Below, one piece after another: positions 10,637 to 23,483 of a DNA stretch of 64,000 bases. Each line of letters opens with the position of its first letter. The first letter of the stretch is position 1. The notes beneath the pieces are model-generated. The model was not told the DNA's origin and did not search any database. It was given only the letters and a program-made list of their open reading frames with translations. The DNA comes from Bretschneidera sinensis (lineage: Eukaryota > Streptophyta > Magnoliopsida > Brassicales > Akaniaceae), in assembly GCA_023935145.1 (NCBI GenBank), contig CM043702.1:108100088-108164087 (forward strand), read 5' to 3'. Position numbers and translations under genes: made by a program.

Positions 10637-11060
10637 ATCCTAGTTCCACTCATTCCTTTGTGTAGCGCAAATTTGATGCTAAATTTGATAACACGGCTAA
10701 AACACTAGATTGTGAACTTTGCATTGCTACTCCTATTAAAGAGTCTTTGATTGCTGAGTATATGTCTTGTGTGGTAATAATTGATGATAAGGAATTACTA
10801 GCAGACTTGGTAAGTTTAGACATGCAAGATTTTGATGTAATTTTGGCGATGGATTGGCTAGCTACTTATCATGCATCAATTGATTGCTATGGTAAGAAAG
10901 TTGTCTTTCAAATTCTTAGATAACTTGAATTCAGTTTTGCTGGAAGTAGAATGGGTGTTCCTATTTGTGTTGTATCTGCTTTGCAAACTAAGCGATTGCT
11001 CTAGAAAGGTTGTAGTGGGTACCTTACCTGCGTAAAGGATACTCATTAGGATGAATTAAG
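10620..11060 (+). pseudogene. Gypsy A aspartic protease and linker to RT
   Basis: A retropepsin-like region with LIDPSSTHSFV in place of the usual L-I-D-S/T-G-x-T-H-S-F motif near 10630. The catalytic Asp is kept but the following Gly is replaced. VILAMDWLATYHASIDC near 10840 matches the plant gypsy motif D-x-I-L-G-M-D-W-L. Stops occur near 10661 and 10921. Confidence 0.78.
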
Positions 11061-11517
11061 GTTGGAAGACATCCCCATTGTTCGAGAATTCATAGATGTT
11101 TTCCTTAATGACCTTCTAGGATTGCCACCAGATAAAGAGATTGAATTCTCAATTAATTTTGTTCCTAGAACTGGTCCAATTTTAAGGCTCCTTACCATCT
11201 AGCCCCATTAGAGCTGAAAGAGTTAAAGGTCCAGTTGCAAGAGTTGTTTGACAAAGGGTATATTAGGCCAAGTGTGTCACCTTAGGGTGCTACAGTGTTG
11301 TTTGTAAAGAAAAATGATGGTTTTATGCGATTGTGCATGGATTACAAAGAACTTAATCAGACAACTGTGAAGAACAAATACCCATTACCAAGGACTGATG
11401 ATCTTTTTGACCAACTTCAAGGTGCCCAGATTTTCTCAAAAATTGATCTTCGATCTGAGTATCACCAACTAAAAATCAAGCTTGAAGATGTGCTTTAAGT
11501 CAGCTTTCCAAACCAAG
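11061..11517 (+). pseudogene. Gypsy A reverse transcriptase, N-terminal part
   Basis: EFIDVFLNDLLGLPPDKEIEF (near 11085-11150) is the typical pre-RT region. A frame break follows, then [20 protein letters not shown] and the RT fingers [20 protein letters not shown] at 11295-11360. [20 protein letters not shown] follows. The domain is cut at 11517 by the solo LTR and resumes at 13506. Confidence 0.88.
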
Positions 11518-11522
11518 TATAG
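11518..11522 (+). repeat. TSD of solo LTR, left copy
   Basis: tatag; its partner lies at 13501-13505, directly after the solo LTR. Confidence 0.9.
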
Positions 11523-13500
11523 TGTAACGACCCATCCCGGGTTAGCCACCCCCAAGACAGTGTCATCACATTTTGAAAATCCCAACACGACACATATATG
11601 CAAAAATAAAAATTTATCAACTGTAACTATTTACATCAATATTTACAAATATTTTTTTCTCATTAGTCTGAGGATGTGAATCACGTGGCTTAGAGATAAT
11701 AAATCTGTCTAAATCTCAGTTCACTAACTATCCGTCCTACCTGCTGCCTGAAATTACTTACATTGAGGGATGAGCCTCATAAGCTCAGTGAATTAAATTT
11801 ACTAGAAGTATTCAATTCGTATAAATAGTCTTTTAATATTTAATCATTTATATCTCATATAACTTGATAATACCATTCTATTATCGCTACACATATCATA
11901 AGTCTCATTCTCTATCAATCTCTTCTTCTTATATATTTGTTCCCCTGAAGACCATCAATTATTTCATAATTACCTCGTTATGAGGTTCACAGCATATAGT
12001 CTACCATTTAGATAGTTCTTATAATATCATACTTCTATGTTTCTTTCTCACCATAACTGTCTCTCTGTGAGACTCATTCATCTATAAATTTAAAATAACA
12101 AACAACACTTCAGTATTTCAGTATTTCAGTAGTATAATAAATATTTAAAATAGATGCAATGCATGAATTATTATTAGGGAACGTCTTCCCACATGTCGAC
12201 ATGTTTTTATCTTAGACTGGCCCCTTCCCGGTTCATTTATTTCCAGCATATACTGGCTGTCACGGTTTTCATTTATTTCTAGTATATACCAGCTGTCACA
12301 GTTTTCATTTATTTCCAACATATACCGACTGTCACGGTTTTCATTTATTTCTAACATATACCAGCTGTCATGGTTTTCATTTAGACCGGCCCCCTCCCGG
12401 TTCTTTTATTTCATGCATATGCATATGAACAATGATATGAAATATGCATATAAACAGTAATATAACAACAAACATATTCAGACATTAAATTTAGCTATCC
12501 TGCATTTTCTCAAATTATTATTTGATCAATTTCACTAATTTTTTCTCCTCATATATCATATCAATTTATGAACCATAACTCTTCAAAAATTTCATTATCA
12601 CCCTCATTATTAAATCGACTCATTATTCTAATAATATTACTTCTCATATAATGATTCTCTACACATCAATTATTCCTATCATATTTATCAACCAATTTAG
12701 ATCTACCACCAAATCATAAGTTAATAATTTATTAAAAAATTATCACTATATATTTCATATTTATCTTGATTACTTAAAATAAATCTAACTCACCATGTAG
12801 CACTTAAAGCTACCCGTGGATCATCTCCTTGCCTTTCCTGCTCCTCTCAACAATTTCCTTCGGTCGCTGATCGTCAACACCTGACATAATATTCATATTA
12901 ACTTCTAATTTATTTTTTAATTCACACCCTTTAAAAATTCCCACTTTGAATTCCGGAAATTTCATATGTGCTAAATTTAAAAAATAAACTTCACGTTATT
13001 ATCTTCTGTTTTTCTTAGAGCTTCCCGTGATTCTCTATGAAATTCTCCCGTAAACCGCTTCAAAATTTTACTCTTTCAATCTTTCTTTTGGTCCCCAAGT
13101 CTTTAAAGAAATAGAGTAATATAGATTTGAGATTGAAGAAAACCAAACAGGATTTGGTAAAACTAATAAAACAATTCAATATATAAAACTTTTTACACGG
13201 CACTGTCACCGCTTCCACCGTTTCCAATTCAATAGCTGCATAACATGCAGCAATCTTCAATTGTTGAAGCAACACCTAGAGTCCAGGTGTTGCAAGCTGT
13301 TTTGTTTTTTTGTTTTTTAAGTTTTCTTTCCTTTTCTTCTTCTTATCCTCTACGAAATATTTTTTTTTCTTTTCTTCTTTTTATCCTCCACAAATTTTTT
13401 TTAGAATTGTTTTATAAAGATTAAATCTTTCGCATATATATATTATTTTAATTCCATATCATATTTATTAAATCACTTCTTTACGAATACAGGTATTACA
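11523..13500 (-). mobile_element. Solo LTR of the gypsy B/C family, minus orientation
   Basis: It begins TGTAACGACCCATCCCGGG, ends GGTATTACA and is 1978 bp. A perfect 5-bp TSD (tatag) flanks it, and both sides rejoin the gypsy A RT. The same ends occur on gypsy C (46542 and 55505) and, in the opposite orientation, on gypsy B. No internal element sequence is present, so it is a solo LTR left by LTR-LTR recombination. It contains a ~32-bp minisatellite at about 12225-12420. Confidence 0.92.
12225..12420. repeat. ~32-bp LTR minisatellite (solo LTR)
   Basis: About five degenerate units of the type catatacc.gctgtcacgg followed by ttttcatttatttc. The same minisatellite sits at the same relative place in the LTRs of gypsy B and gypsy C. 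Confidence 0.85.
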
Positions 13501-13505
13501 TATAG
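13501..13505 (+). repeat. TSD of solo LTR, right copy
   Basis: tatag, identical to 11518-11522. Confidence 0.9.
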
Positions 13506-13784
13506 TCACTATGAATTCTTAGTTATGCTTTTTGGATTAACTAATGCACCTGTTACCTTCATGGATTTGATGAACAGGATGTTTAAGAAGTACCTAGACT
13601 AGTTTGTAGTTATGTTTATTGACGACATCCTGATTTACTCCAAAATCCATGAAGATCATGAACGACATCTTAGAATTGTGTTGCAAATTTTGAGGAGAAG
13701 AAATTGTATGCCAAAGTCAAGAAGTGTGAGTTTTGGCTTGATAGTGTGGCTTTCCTTGGGCATGTTGTATCCAAGCATGGCTTA
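13506..13784 (+). pseudogene. Gypsy A reverse transcriptase, catalytic part
   Basis: It continues the RT from 11517: [20 protein letters not shown] (one or two residues changed from the usual E/Q-F-x-V-M-P-F-G-L-T-N-A-P), then the catalytic FIDDILIYS near 13617-13643. A stop interrupts MFKKYLD(stop)FVVMF. A frame change lies near 13690-13700. The segment ends at the insertion of gypsy B. Confidence 0.88.
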
Positions 13785-13789
13785 GTGGT
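13785..13789 (+). repeat. TSD of gypsy B, left copy
   Basis: gtggt; its partner is at 23479-23483. Confidence 0.9.
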
Positions 13790-14070
13790 TGTAATATTCT
13801 TGTTCATAAAAAAAGGGTAAAGAAGTAATTTTACATATATTATATTGAATTAAATAATCTATAAATGAAAGATTTAATATTGATTTGAAATAATATTTGA
13901 AAGATAATATTGAAAAATTTGGTCGTAAAGAGTTAGAAAACTTTTAAAGAAGAAAGGACTGAAAATTTTCGAAATTGGAAGTTTCAAATGAAAGAATTTG
14001 AAGAAAAATGTAGAATGAGGTTGAAGAAATTAATTAGAAGAATTTTTTTGGAAGAAAATATAATTTTTTG

Positions 14071-14104
<34 letters not shown>

Positions 14105-16715
14105 AAGAGAGATGGAAAATTGATTTTGAAGAAAAAAATATGTCAAGATTGTAATTAAATAGTGGAAAAATCGTAATTACTGAAGTGGCATAATCTTAAA
14201 TTTAAAAGGCTGAAAGACTAATGGCAGAATCAAAATTAAGTAGTAGCAAAGTTGTAAAATTTAAATGAAAATGCATGGTGGCATAATTGTAAATAGAATG
14301 TGGCAAAACTGTAATTACTAAAGTAGTGGCAGCAAATAAAGTGTTTATCTTTAGTTTTAAATCAAACAAGGCTTACGAGGTGGAAGAACATGGGAATAAA
14401 TGTGTGGTTTCATTAAATGTTGATGGGGACCACCATTTGTTTACAAAGAAACATTTTTATCAAAAGACTAGCATTTGAACGAAACCAGAGCTTGGATAAC
14501 TAAGAAAGATTTATAATTTCAGTCAAGAGGTGCAGACCTGGCATAAGACCAGGGAACAACAGTTCACGGGTCAGAATAAACACGTCTTTAGGCTTACACG
14601 GATACATGGGTCAGACCGGTTTTGTGAAAGTCGATTTTTCAAATTTGTCTCACTCTAAAAACAAAAATTTCTCTGTCTCTCTAGCAAAAAAAAAAAAGGT
14701 CAAGAAAAATGGCAGCAGGTGGCAGCCCTGCTACCAAGTGAAATTGTGAAAGGCTTAGCCCTCCACGTCTCCAAAACGTGGTGGAGACTTTGTGAGGGGG
14801 GGTTGCAGAGATTTTTGGGACAAATCTCTCCTATATATACAGACATCCTATGTGAAATCTTACGATTTCACATAGTTCTTTTTTATTTCTTGTTTTCTCA
14901 AAATATTTGGGGATTTAAAGAAATGTTGAAAGAGCAAAATTTTGAAGGAGTTTTCTGTGAAATTTCATAGAAAATCAAGAAAAGTGATCAAAAAAGTATA
15001 AGGTAATAACATAATGTTTATTTTTGAATTTTTGACATTTATGAAGTTTCCCTGAATTCAAAGTGGAAATTTTCAAAGTGTATGGCTTATAACGAATTGA
15101 AGTATAAATTATAAATTTAATATAAATACGATATCAGGTGTGGACGATCTAAAACAGGGGAAATTTCTGAGAGAAACAGGAAATGCAAGGAGGTGATCCA
15201 CAGGTAGCTTTAAAAGCTACGTGGTGAGTTAGATTTATTTTAAGTAGTCCAAATAAAAAATCAAATATTTAGTGATAATATTAAAATAAATTATAAGCTT
15301 ATGTTTTAATGATAGATAAATATTTGGTTGATAGATATGATGTGAATATTTGACTATAGAAAAATTATTATGTGAGAAGAAATATTATTAGAATAATGGG
15401 TTGATTTAATAATAATAGTGATAAGTGAAATTCTTGATGAGTTTTAGTTGATGTTTTGATACAAAATTTGAGGAGACAAATTTTAATGGATCTTGACAAA
15501 CTTTGATGGATGATTTGAGGTGATTTTGGATGAGAGGAATTTTAGTGGAATTTTCATTATATAAATTTGAGAATAATCAAGATAGTAAATTTATGTTGTT
15601 TTTATATTACTATTCAGATGCATATTTCATATCATTCATGTGCATATGCATTTAATAATATAACCAAAAGAACCGGGAAGGGGCTGGTCTAATTGAATAA
15701 CCGTGACAACCCGTATATGCTGAAAATAAAAGGGACACCGTGACAGCTGGTATATGCTGGAAATAAATTTCGTGACAGCCAGGATAAACTATAAAGAATT
15801 GGGAAGGGGCTGATCTAAGATAATAATAATCTGTCAAATAGTGGGAAGACATTCCCATCATAATCATTAGTGCATTGCATATGTTTTAGTTATTGCTTGC
15901 ATTATTGAAATGTTGATGTGTGGTGTATTAATTGTGAATTTAAGTATAGATGGTTGAGTCTCACAGAAAGAGATAGTTATCGTGATAAGATTATTGAAAT
16001 GCTGAGGTGTGGTGTATTATTTTGAATTTAATTATAGATTGCTGAGTCTCACATAAAGAGACAATTATGGTGATAAGATTACTGAAATGCTGAGGTGAGA
16101 TTTGTTATTGTTATGGTGATAAGAACTATCTAAATGGTAGACTTTATGATGTGGAACTCATTCCCGAGGTAATTATGAAATAACGGATGGTCTTAAAGTG
16201 AACCAATAAATAAGAAGAAGAGATTGATAGTGAATTAATCTTCTGACATGTGTAGTGATAGTAGAATGCTAGTATCAGGTTATGAGAGATATAAATGGTT
16301 AAATATTGAAAAATAATTTATACAACTGAATACTTTTAGTAAATTTAATTCATTGAGCTTGTGAAGCTCACTCTTCATTGTACAATGATTTCAGGTAGCA
16401 GATACGACAATTAATTTGGTAAGTTGAAGTTTAGAAAAAATCATTTTCTGTAAGCCACGTACGTGTCATCATCCTCAGACTAATGTTAAAAGAAAATAAA
16501 GTAAAAATTTATTTGTAAATATGCATACATTTTACGTTGTAGTTAATGTTTAAAGATCAGATTAAGGTAACTCCCCTGTTGAGGTTGTGGATTTATGTAA
16601 AAAAAAATTCTATTAGTGTTATTTATTTTTATTGTTGCATATATGTGTCGTGCTGGGATTTTCAAAATGTGATGACACTGTCTCGGGGGTGGCCAACTCG
16701 GGATGGATCATTACA
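13790..16715 (+). repeat. 5' LTR of gypsy B
   Basis: 2926 bp, TG..CA. It contains a (TA)n tract (about 14075-14101), a TATA-like ctatatatacag near 14832 that could position the transcription start, and a short minisatellite (about 15660-15830). It has one copy of the 156-bp block that is doubled in the 3' LTR. Apparent reading frames inside are not coding. Confidence 0.92.
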
Positions 16716-16719
16716 ATTT

Positions 16720-16730
16720 TGGTATCAGAG
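16720..16730 (+). other. Primer-binding site of gypsy B
   Basis: tggtatcagag, four bases after the LTR end, complementary to initiator tRNA-Met. Confidence 0.88.
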
Positions 16731-16818
16731 TATTAGGTTTTAAGATTTTGTAAACTGCATAAAAAGTAAGAAAGTGGAAGATTAAAATAAATTATATTTT
16801 AATAAACAGCTTGAGGAT

Positions 16819-17900
16819 GACATGTGGACGTGCTAGAGCTAGAATTAGAGTTGTTGATTTAAGAGGGCGTGATAGGCCCTAATATTTTGTCAAGTCGAGG
16901 TTGAGATTAAATATGTGGTTCCTTGAAGGGAACATGCTGATAGTATGATTGATATTAGTAATATAATAGATATTGGTAAAGGTGTGAGAGAATCTGAAGT
17001 TGAAAGAGATGAGCTAAGATAAGCTCTTATACATGCTTTTGAGAAAATGAAAGTAACAAATGATAGAGTTGATAATCTATACCATAAACTTGATAAACAG
17101 GCTAGAGCAGTGCCTGAGGTTGTTGTAAATCCAGTAATGATAGACGTTTAAAAAGGGAAAAAAGTGAGTTATGTATGAGATGCAGGGAGATTGTTAAGTT
17201 GAATGCTTTGTCGTTTGTAAACTTTTTTTAAGCCTAAGTTTTGGGAGAAACATGTAGAAAGATTATTTGGTAATTTACCAGTGACTGACAGGCAGATGGT
17301 TGCCTTTACTTTGTTTGAGTTAGAAGGAGAAGTTTTGGATTGGTGGGAGGATATTCTTCCTAGGGTAAGTGCTGATGTCGATAGACCCTTAACTTGGAAT
17401 GGGTTTAAGGCAGTTTTCCTTGATAACTATTTTCCTTAGACCCTTAGAGCCCAACAAGATAGAGATTTTATATAATTGGGGAAATGTATTAAATATGACT
17501 CAGTATGATAGTAGATTTGTGGCTTTGTCAAGGTTTGAACCAAAAAAAAAAATTGCAGACATAGAGAAGAATAAGTGTAAGAGGTTCATAGATGATCTAT
17601 GTTATAAGGTTTGATCAAAACTATCTTACATGAGGCATATGAATTATGTCAGATTGGTGGATACAACACTTCAGATTGAGAATGATGTGATGGAGTTTAA
17701 GGGAAAGAGAAAGAGTGGTTAAAGAAGCTTAGATATAAAGGTTATAGAGGTAGTGATAGTATGAGTGTACAGGGTGAGAGACCACCCCAAATGAGGCGTT
17801 CCTTGTTACAGAGAAGTGAAGTACAGAGTCAGAGGCAAACATAATCTGTTGCTTCTGTATCTTAGAATACTATTGATGGGACCCTTAGATTTGAGAGACA
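16819..17900 (+). pseudogene. Gypsy B gag, degenerate
   Basis: The start ATGACATGTGGACGTGCTAG matches the gypsy C gag start. Recognisable blocks are PVTDRQMVAFTLFELEGEVLDWWEDILPRV split over 17280-17370, PLTWNGFKAVFLDNYFP near 17390-17440, and DSRFVALSRFEPKKKIADIE near 17510-17560. Numerous stops interrupt them. No intact zinc knuckle was found. Confidence 0.78.
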
Positions 17901-18099
17901 GGTTATGGGAACTCGAAGTCATGGTAGAGGAAGTAAGTATGTCACCAAGTGGAAGTGGCAATATGATGTATGATTGAGAGACAGAAGTTTGTTATAATTA
18001 TATTCAGATAAGATATTTATCTCAGAATTGTCAAAAATTTGAAGTACTTTATGTGTAGAGAAAATGGACATGTCAATGTTGGTTGATCTTGATGCCACC

Positions 18100-20400
18100 C
18101 ATTTTTTTTCATCCAGTATTCATATGAAGTCTATTGAAGTATGTATTAGTTCTTTGATACAAAAATATTTTTGAAGTTAGAGATAGAGTAATAATCATAA
18201 ATGCTTTCAAGGGTTGTGTGATTCGTATCAGTGATAGAGAATCTGAAGCTGATTTATTGAATATGATAGATCTTCAATTAATATTGGGAAAGAATTAGTT
18301 ATCGACGTTTTATGTCTGGGTTGATTGTTCCAGAAAGAATGTAGTGTTCAAGATATGGACATGAGGAGTGTAACTTTTAGAGAGAACATTAAATACTCTC
18401 GAACTATCTTATTTTTACTTTGACCACTGGGAGATGGTTGAAGAAGGGTTGTGAGGAGTATTTGGCATACGTAATGAATTCTAAAAAGGAAAATAGGAAG
18501 TTAGAATAAATCTTAACTGTAAAGATTATTCTAATGTAATTCTTGAAGAATTTCCTAATTGTCTCCCAGTAGGGAGACTAAATTTCTCTATTGATATGAT
18601 ACTAGGTTCATCACATATATTTAATAGCATCCTACATAATGATACCAGCTGAATTGAGAGAGTTGAACGTATCATTTTAAGAATTTTTGGATAAACAATT
18701 TATCGGACCTAATGCATTTGAGGAGCCCCTGTGTTGTTGGTGAAGGAGGAAGATAGAAAGATGAGATTGTGTATAGACTACAAATAGTTGCATAAGAACA
18801 AATATCTTTTACCTAGGATAAATGAATTGTTTGAACAGTTGCAAAGAATGAGAGTGGTTTTCTAAGATAAACCTGAGATCAAGTTATCACCAATTGAGGA
18901 GAGAGAAGGGAGACATGCCTAAGACTGCTTTTAGGACACGTTATGGTCATAAACTTTTTGTGATGTTATTTAAATTAACTAATGTTCCAGAAACATTCAT
19001 GGACTTGATGAATAGAGTGTTTAAACTATATCTTAACAATTTTATGATTATATTTGACATTATGATATAATCTAAGAAGGAAGAACAACATGGGAAACAT
19101 TAGATAATGTGTTGGAGATTCTGAGGAGAGGGAGATTATATGCAAAGTTCTCTAAGTGTGAGTGTTGGCTGAATGAAATTAGCCTACTCATGACTTAGAG
19201 TTAGCTGTTATAGTGTTAACTTTAAATATTGGAGACATCATCTGTATGGAGCCACTTGTGAGATATTCATGGGTTATAAGAGTTTGACATACTTACTGAC
19301 CCAGAAGGAGTTAAATCTGAGACAAATGAGGTGGATGGAGTTGATTTGTGATTATGACTATACAATTCATTATCATCTAAGAAAGGCAAAGGTGATAGCA
19401 GACATGTTGAGTAGAAAGTCTACAAGAAGGTTAACTACTATTGGGAGTCATGATATGAATTTGATGACAGATTTAAAGAGATAATAATGAAGTTAAATAT
19501 TAGTGATAAAGGATCATGGTTAACGAATAGGGTTGTACAGTCATCCATAGAAAAATGTTTGTTAGAGATGCTAGATTTATATCTTGGTTTTGGAGAGGGT
19601 TTCAGAAAGCCATGAGTACACAGTTGTAATTTAATATAATTTTCACACTCAGATAAAAAGGGTTTTTTTTTAAGTACTATAAGGTATGTTAAGAGCAAAT
19701 GTGATGAGTTCTCAGTAAGTGGGGATGCTTACATGCCATCGATTAAAATTGTAATAATCAGTATCAAACTAGTATTAGGATGGCACCCTTCGAGGCTTTA
19801 TATGGTAGGAGGTGTAGAATACCTATATGTTGGGAAGAAGTGTGAGAGAGAAATATATTTGGTCTATCAATTATTGAGTTAATAACCGGGAGGATCAAAT
19901 TGGTTTGGGAGAACCATAAAGCAACACAGAGTAGACCAAATAGATATGCTAATAATAACAATAATAAAAGACCTCTTGAGTTTCAAGTAGGTGATTGGGT
20001 ATATTGAAAAATATCTCAATGAAAAGGTGTATTGAGATTTAAATAGGAAAAGAAAGCTGAATTCGAGGTCTGTGGGACCCTATGAGGTTATTGAGAAAGT
20101 TGAGCTAGTTGTGAGGAGCCTGGATTTGCCTCCAGAATTAAAACATTTATATAATGTATCTCATGTTTCACTTTTATGAAAATGTTTACAAGATGAATAT
20201 TATAATATTTCGAGCTAAGCTATAGAAATTCAAAAAAATATTGGGTTTATATACAAATACCAATGAGAATTTTTGACAAAAAGAACAAATCTTGTATAAT
20301 AAAATAATTTCATTAGTTTAAGTTCTCTGACGAAATAAGAATGTTGAAGAAATTATGTGAAAACGTGAGACAATTATGAAGAAGTATTGTTCACAATTAT
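18100..20400 (+). pseudogene. Gypsy B pol remnant (protease, RT, RNase H, integrase end)
   Basis: RT traces lie at about 18620-19120. The RNase H C-terminal part is clear at 19269-19484 ([21 protein letters not shown], then the DMLSRKS motif). Soon after, the frame passes from a VVQSSIEKCLLEM-like segment into a segment equal to the late integrase core (EGFQKAM, near 19590). So the zinc finger and most of the catalytic core are missing compared with gypsy [19 protein letters not shown] at about 19785-19850 is the integrase C-terminal region. Not functional. Confidence 0.78.
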
Positions 20401-20439
20401 TTCTTGAGTTAGGTAAGGAAATTTCGGGGACGAAATTTT

Positions 20440-20456
20440 TATAAGGTGGGTAGAAT
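20440..20456 (+). other. Polypurine tract region of gypsy B
   Basis: A purine-rich aaggtgggtagaa lies directly before the 3' LTR. It is preceded by the phrase ggggacgaaatttttata that also precedes the LARD 3' LTR and (complemented) the gypsy C 3' LTR. Confidence 0.75.
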
Positions 20457-23400
20457 TGTAATATTCGTGTTCATAAAATAAGGGTAAAGAAGTAATTTTA
20501 CATATATTATATTGAATTAAATAATCCATAAATGAAAGATTTAATATTGATCTGAAATAATATTTGAAAGATAATATTGAAAAATTTGGTTGTAAAGAGT
20601 CAGAAAATTTTTAAAGAAGAAATGGCTGAAAATTTTCGAAATTGGAAGTTTCAAATGAAAGAATTTTGAAGAAAAATGTAGAATGAGGTTAAAGAAATTA
20701 ATTAGAAGATTTTTTTTTGGAAGAAAATATAATTTTTTGTGTTATGTGTATATATATATATATTAAAATAAAAAAAAGAAGGAAAATTGATTTTGAAGAA
20801 AAAAAAATGTCAAGATTGTAATTAAACAGTGGAAAAATCGTAATTACTGAAGTGGCATAATCGTAAATTTAAAAGGCTGAAAGACTGATGGCAGAATCGA
20901 AATTAAGTAGTGGTAAAGTTGTAAAATTTAAATGAAAATGCATGGTGGCATAATTGTAAATAAGATGTGGCAAAACTATAATTACTAAAGTAGTGGCAGC
21001 AAATAAAGTGTTTATCTTTAGTTTTAAATCAAACAAGGCTTACGAGGTAGAAGAACATGGGAATGAATGTGTGGTTTCATTAAATGTTGATAGCGACCAC
21101 CATTTGTTTACAAAGAAACATTTTTATCAAAAGACTAGCATTTGAATGAAACCAGAGCTTGGATAACTAAGAAAGATTTATAATTTCGGTGAAGAGGTGC
21201 ACACCTGACATAAGACCAGGGAACAACAGTTCACAGGTCAGAATAAACACGTCTTTAGGCTTACATGGATACATGGGTCAGACCTGTTTTGTTAAAGTCG
21301 ATTTTTCAAATTTGACTCACTCTAAAAAAATAAAATTTCTCTGTCTCTCTAGCAAAAAAATAAATAAAAATTTCAAGAAAAACGGCAGCAGGTGGCAGCC
21401 CTGCTGCCAAGTGAAATTGTGAAGGGCTTAGCCATCCATGTCTCCAAAACGTGGTGGAGACTTTGTGAGGGGGGCTACAGAGATTTTTGGGACAAATCTC
21501 TCATATATATATAAACGTCCTTTTTTATTTCTTGTTTTATCAAAATATTTGAGGATTTAAAGAGCAAAATTTTGAAGGAGTTTTCTGTGGAATTTCATAG
21601 AAAATCAAGAAAAGCGATCAGAAAAGTATAAGGTAATAAAATGATGTTTATTTTTGAATTTTTGACATTTATGAAGTTTCCCTGAATTCAAAGTGGAAAT
21701 TTTCAAAGTGTATGGCTTATAACGAATTGAAGTATAAATTATAAATTAAATATAAATACGATGTCAAGTGCGGACGATCTACAACCGGGGAATTTCTTAG
21801 GGAAACAGGAAATGCAAGGAGGTGATCCACGGGTACCTTTAAGAGTTACGTGGTGAGTTAGATTTATGTTAAGTAGTCTAAATAAAAAATCAAATATTTA
21901 GTGATAATATTAAAATAAATTATTAGCTTATATTTTGGTGATAGATAAATATTTGGTTGATAGATATGATGTGAATATTTGACTGTAGAAAAATTATTAT
22001 GTGAGAAGAAATATTATTAGAATAATGGGTTGATTTAATAATAATAGTGATAAGTGAAATTCTTGATGAGTTTTGGTTGATGTTTTGATACAAAATTTGA
22101 GGAGATGAATTTTAGTGGATCTTGACAAACTTTGATGGATGATTTGATGTGATTTGGGATGAGAGGAATTTTAGTGGAATTTTTATTATATAAATTTGAG
22201 AATAATCAAGATAGTAAATTTAAGTGTTTTGCATTTATGTTGTTTTTATATTACTATTCATATGCATATTTCATATCGTTTATGTGCATATGCATTTAAT
22301 AATCTAACCGAAAGAACCGGGAATGGGTCGGTCTAATGGAACAACCGTGACAGCTGGTATATGCTGGAAATAAATTTCATGACAGCCGAGATAAGCTGTA
22401 AAGAACCGGGAAGGGGCCGGTCTAAGATAATAATAACCTGTCGACAGGTGGGAAGATGTTCTCTTCATAATCATTAATGCATTGCATATGTTTTAATTAT
22501 TGCTTGCATTATTGAAATGCTGATGTGTGGTGTATTAATTGTGAATTTAAGTATAGATAGTTGAGTCTTACAGAAAGAGACAGTTATGGTGATAAGATTA
22601 TTGAAATGCTGAGGTCTGGTGTATTATTGTGAATTTAATTATAGATGGCTGAGTCTCACAGAAAGAGACAATTATGGTGATAAGATTATTGAAATGCTGA
22701 GGTGAGGTTTGTTATTGTTATGGTGATAAGAACTATCTAAATGGTAGACTTTATGATGTGGAACTCATTCGCGAGGTATTTATGAAATAACAGATGGTGT
22801 TAAAGTGAACCAATAAATAAGAATAAGAGATTGATAGAGAATGAATCTTCTGACATGTGTAGTGATAGTAGAATGCTAGTATCAGGTTGTGAGAGATATA
22901 AATGATTAAATATTGAAAAACCATTCGCGAGGTAATTATGAAATAACAGATGGTCTTGAAGTGAACCAATAAATAAGAAGAAGATATTGATAGAGAATGA
23001 ATCTTCTGACATGTGTAGTGATAGTAGAATGCTAGTATCAGGTTGTGAGAGATATAAATGATTAAATATTGAAAAACCATTTATACAACTGAATACTTTT
23101 AGTAAATTTAATTCACTAAGCTTGTGAAGCTCACTCCTCATTGTACAATGATTTCGGGTAGCAGATAGGACAATTAGTTTGGTGAGTTGAAATTCATAAG
23201 AAATTATTTTCTGTAAGCCACATGCGTGTCATCATCCTCAGGCTAATGTTAAAAGAAAATAAAGTAAAAATTTATTTGTAAATATGCATATATTTTAGGT
23301 TGTAGTTAATGTTTAAAGATCAGATTGAGGTAACTCCCCTGTTGAGGTTGAGGATTTATGTAAAAAAAATTTGTATTGGTGTTATTTATTTTTATTATTG

Positions 23401-23478
23401 CATATATGTGTCGTGCTGGGATTTTCAAAATGTGATGACACTGTCTCAGGGGTGGCCAACTCGGGATGGGTCGTTACA
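20457..23478 (+). repeat. 3' LTR of gypsy B with internal 156-bp duplication
   Basis: 3022 bp, collinear with the 5' LTR. It differs by small changes, a short deletion near 21515, and a tandem duplication at 22766-22921 / 22922-23077. Confidence 0.92.
22766..23077. repeat. Tandem duplication (2 x 156 bp) in gypsy B 3' LTR
   Basis: Both copies start cattcgcgaggta and end in attgaaaaac. They differ at only a few positions. The 5' LTR has a single copy at about 16165-16320. Two overlapping minus-strand reading frames with repeated peptide blocks here are by-products. Confidence 0.92.
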
Positions 23479-23483
23479 GTGGT
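23479..23483 (+). repeat. TSD of gypsy B, right copy
   Basis: gtggt, identical to 13785-13789. Confidence 0.9.

Larger units (their letters stand above)
13790..23478 (+). mobile_element. Ty3/gypsy element B, complete with TSD but internally deleted
   Basis: 9.7 kb, plus strand. 5' LTR 13790-16715, PBS 16720-16730, degenerate gag-pol 16819-20400, PPT about 20440-20456, 3' LTR 20457-23478. TSD gtggt on both sides. Both LTRs start TGTAATATTC and end ..TTACA. The internal region is only 3.74 kb because integrase is largely deleted near 19570. Gag resembles gypsy C (both start MTCGRARAR). Dense stops suggest an older insertion than the LINE, though still younger than gypsy A. Confidence 0.93.

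Noticed and set aside
12145..12357. Reading frame with repeated LEINEN peptide units (and similar frames at 15652, 47256, 54112)
   Set aside because: It is a translation of the ~32-bp LTR minisatellite; it lies inside an LTR and the phase depends on unit number.
22751..23141. Two minus-strand frames with a duplicated ~50-residue block
   Set aside because: The repetition comes from the 156-bp tandem duplication in a noncoding LTR.
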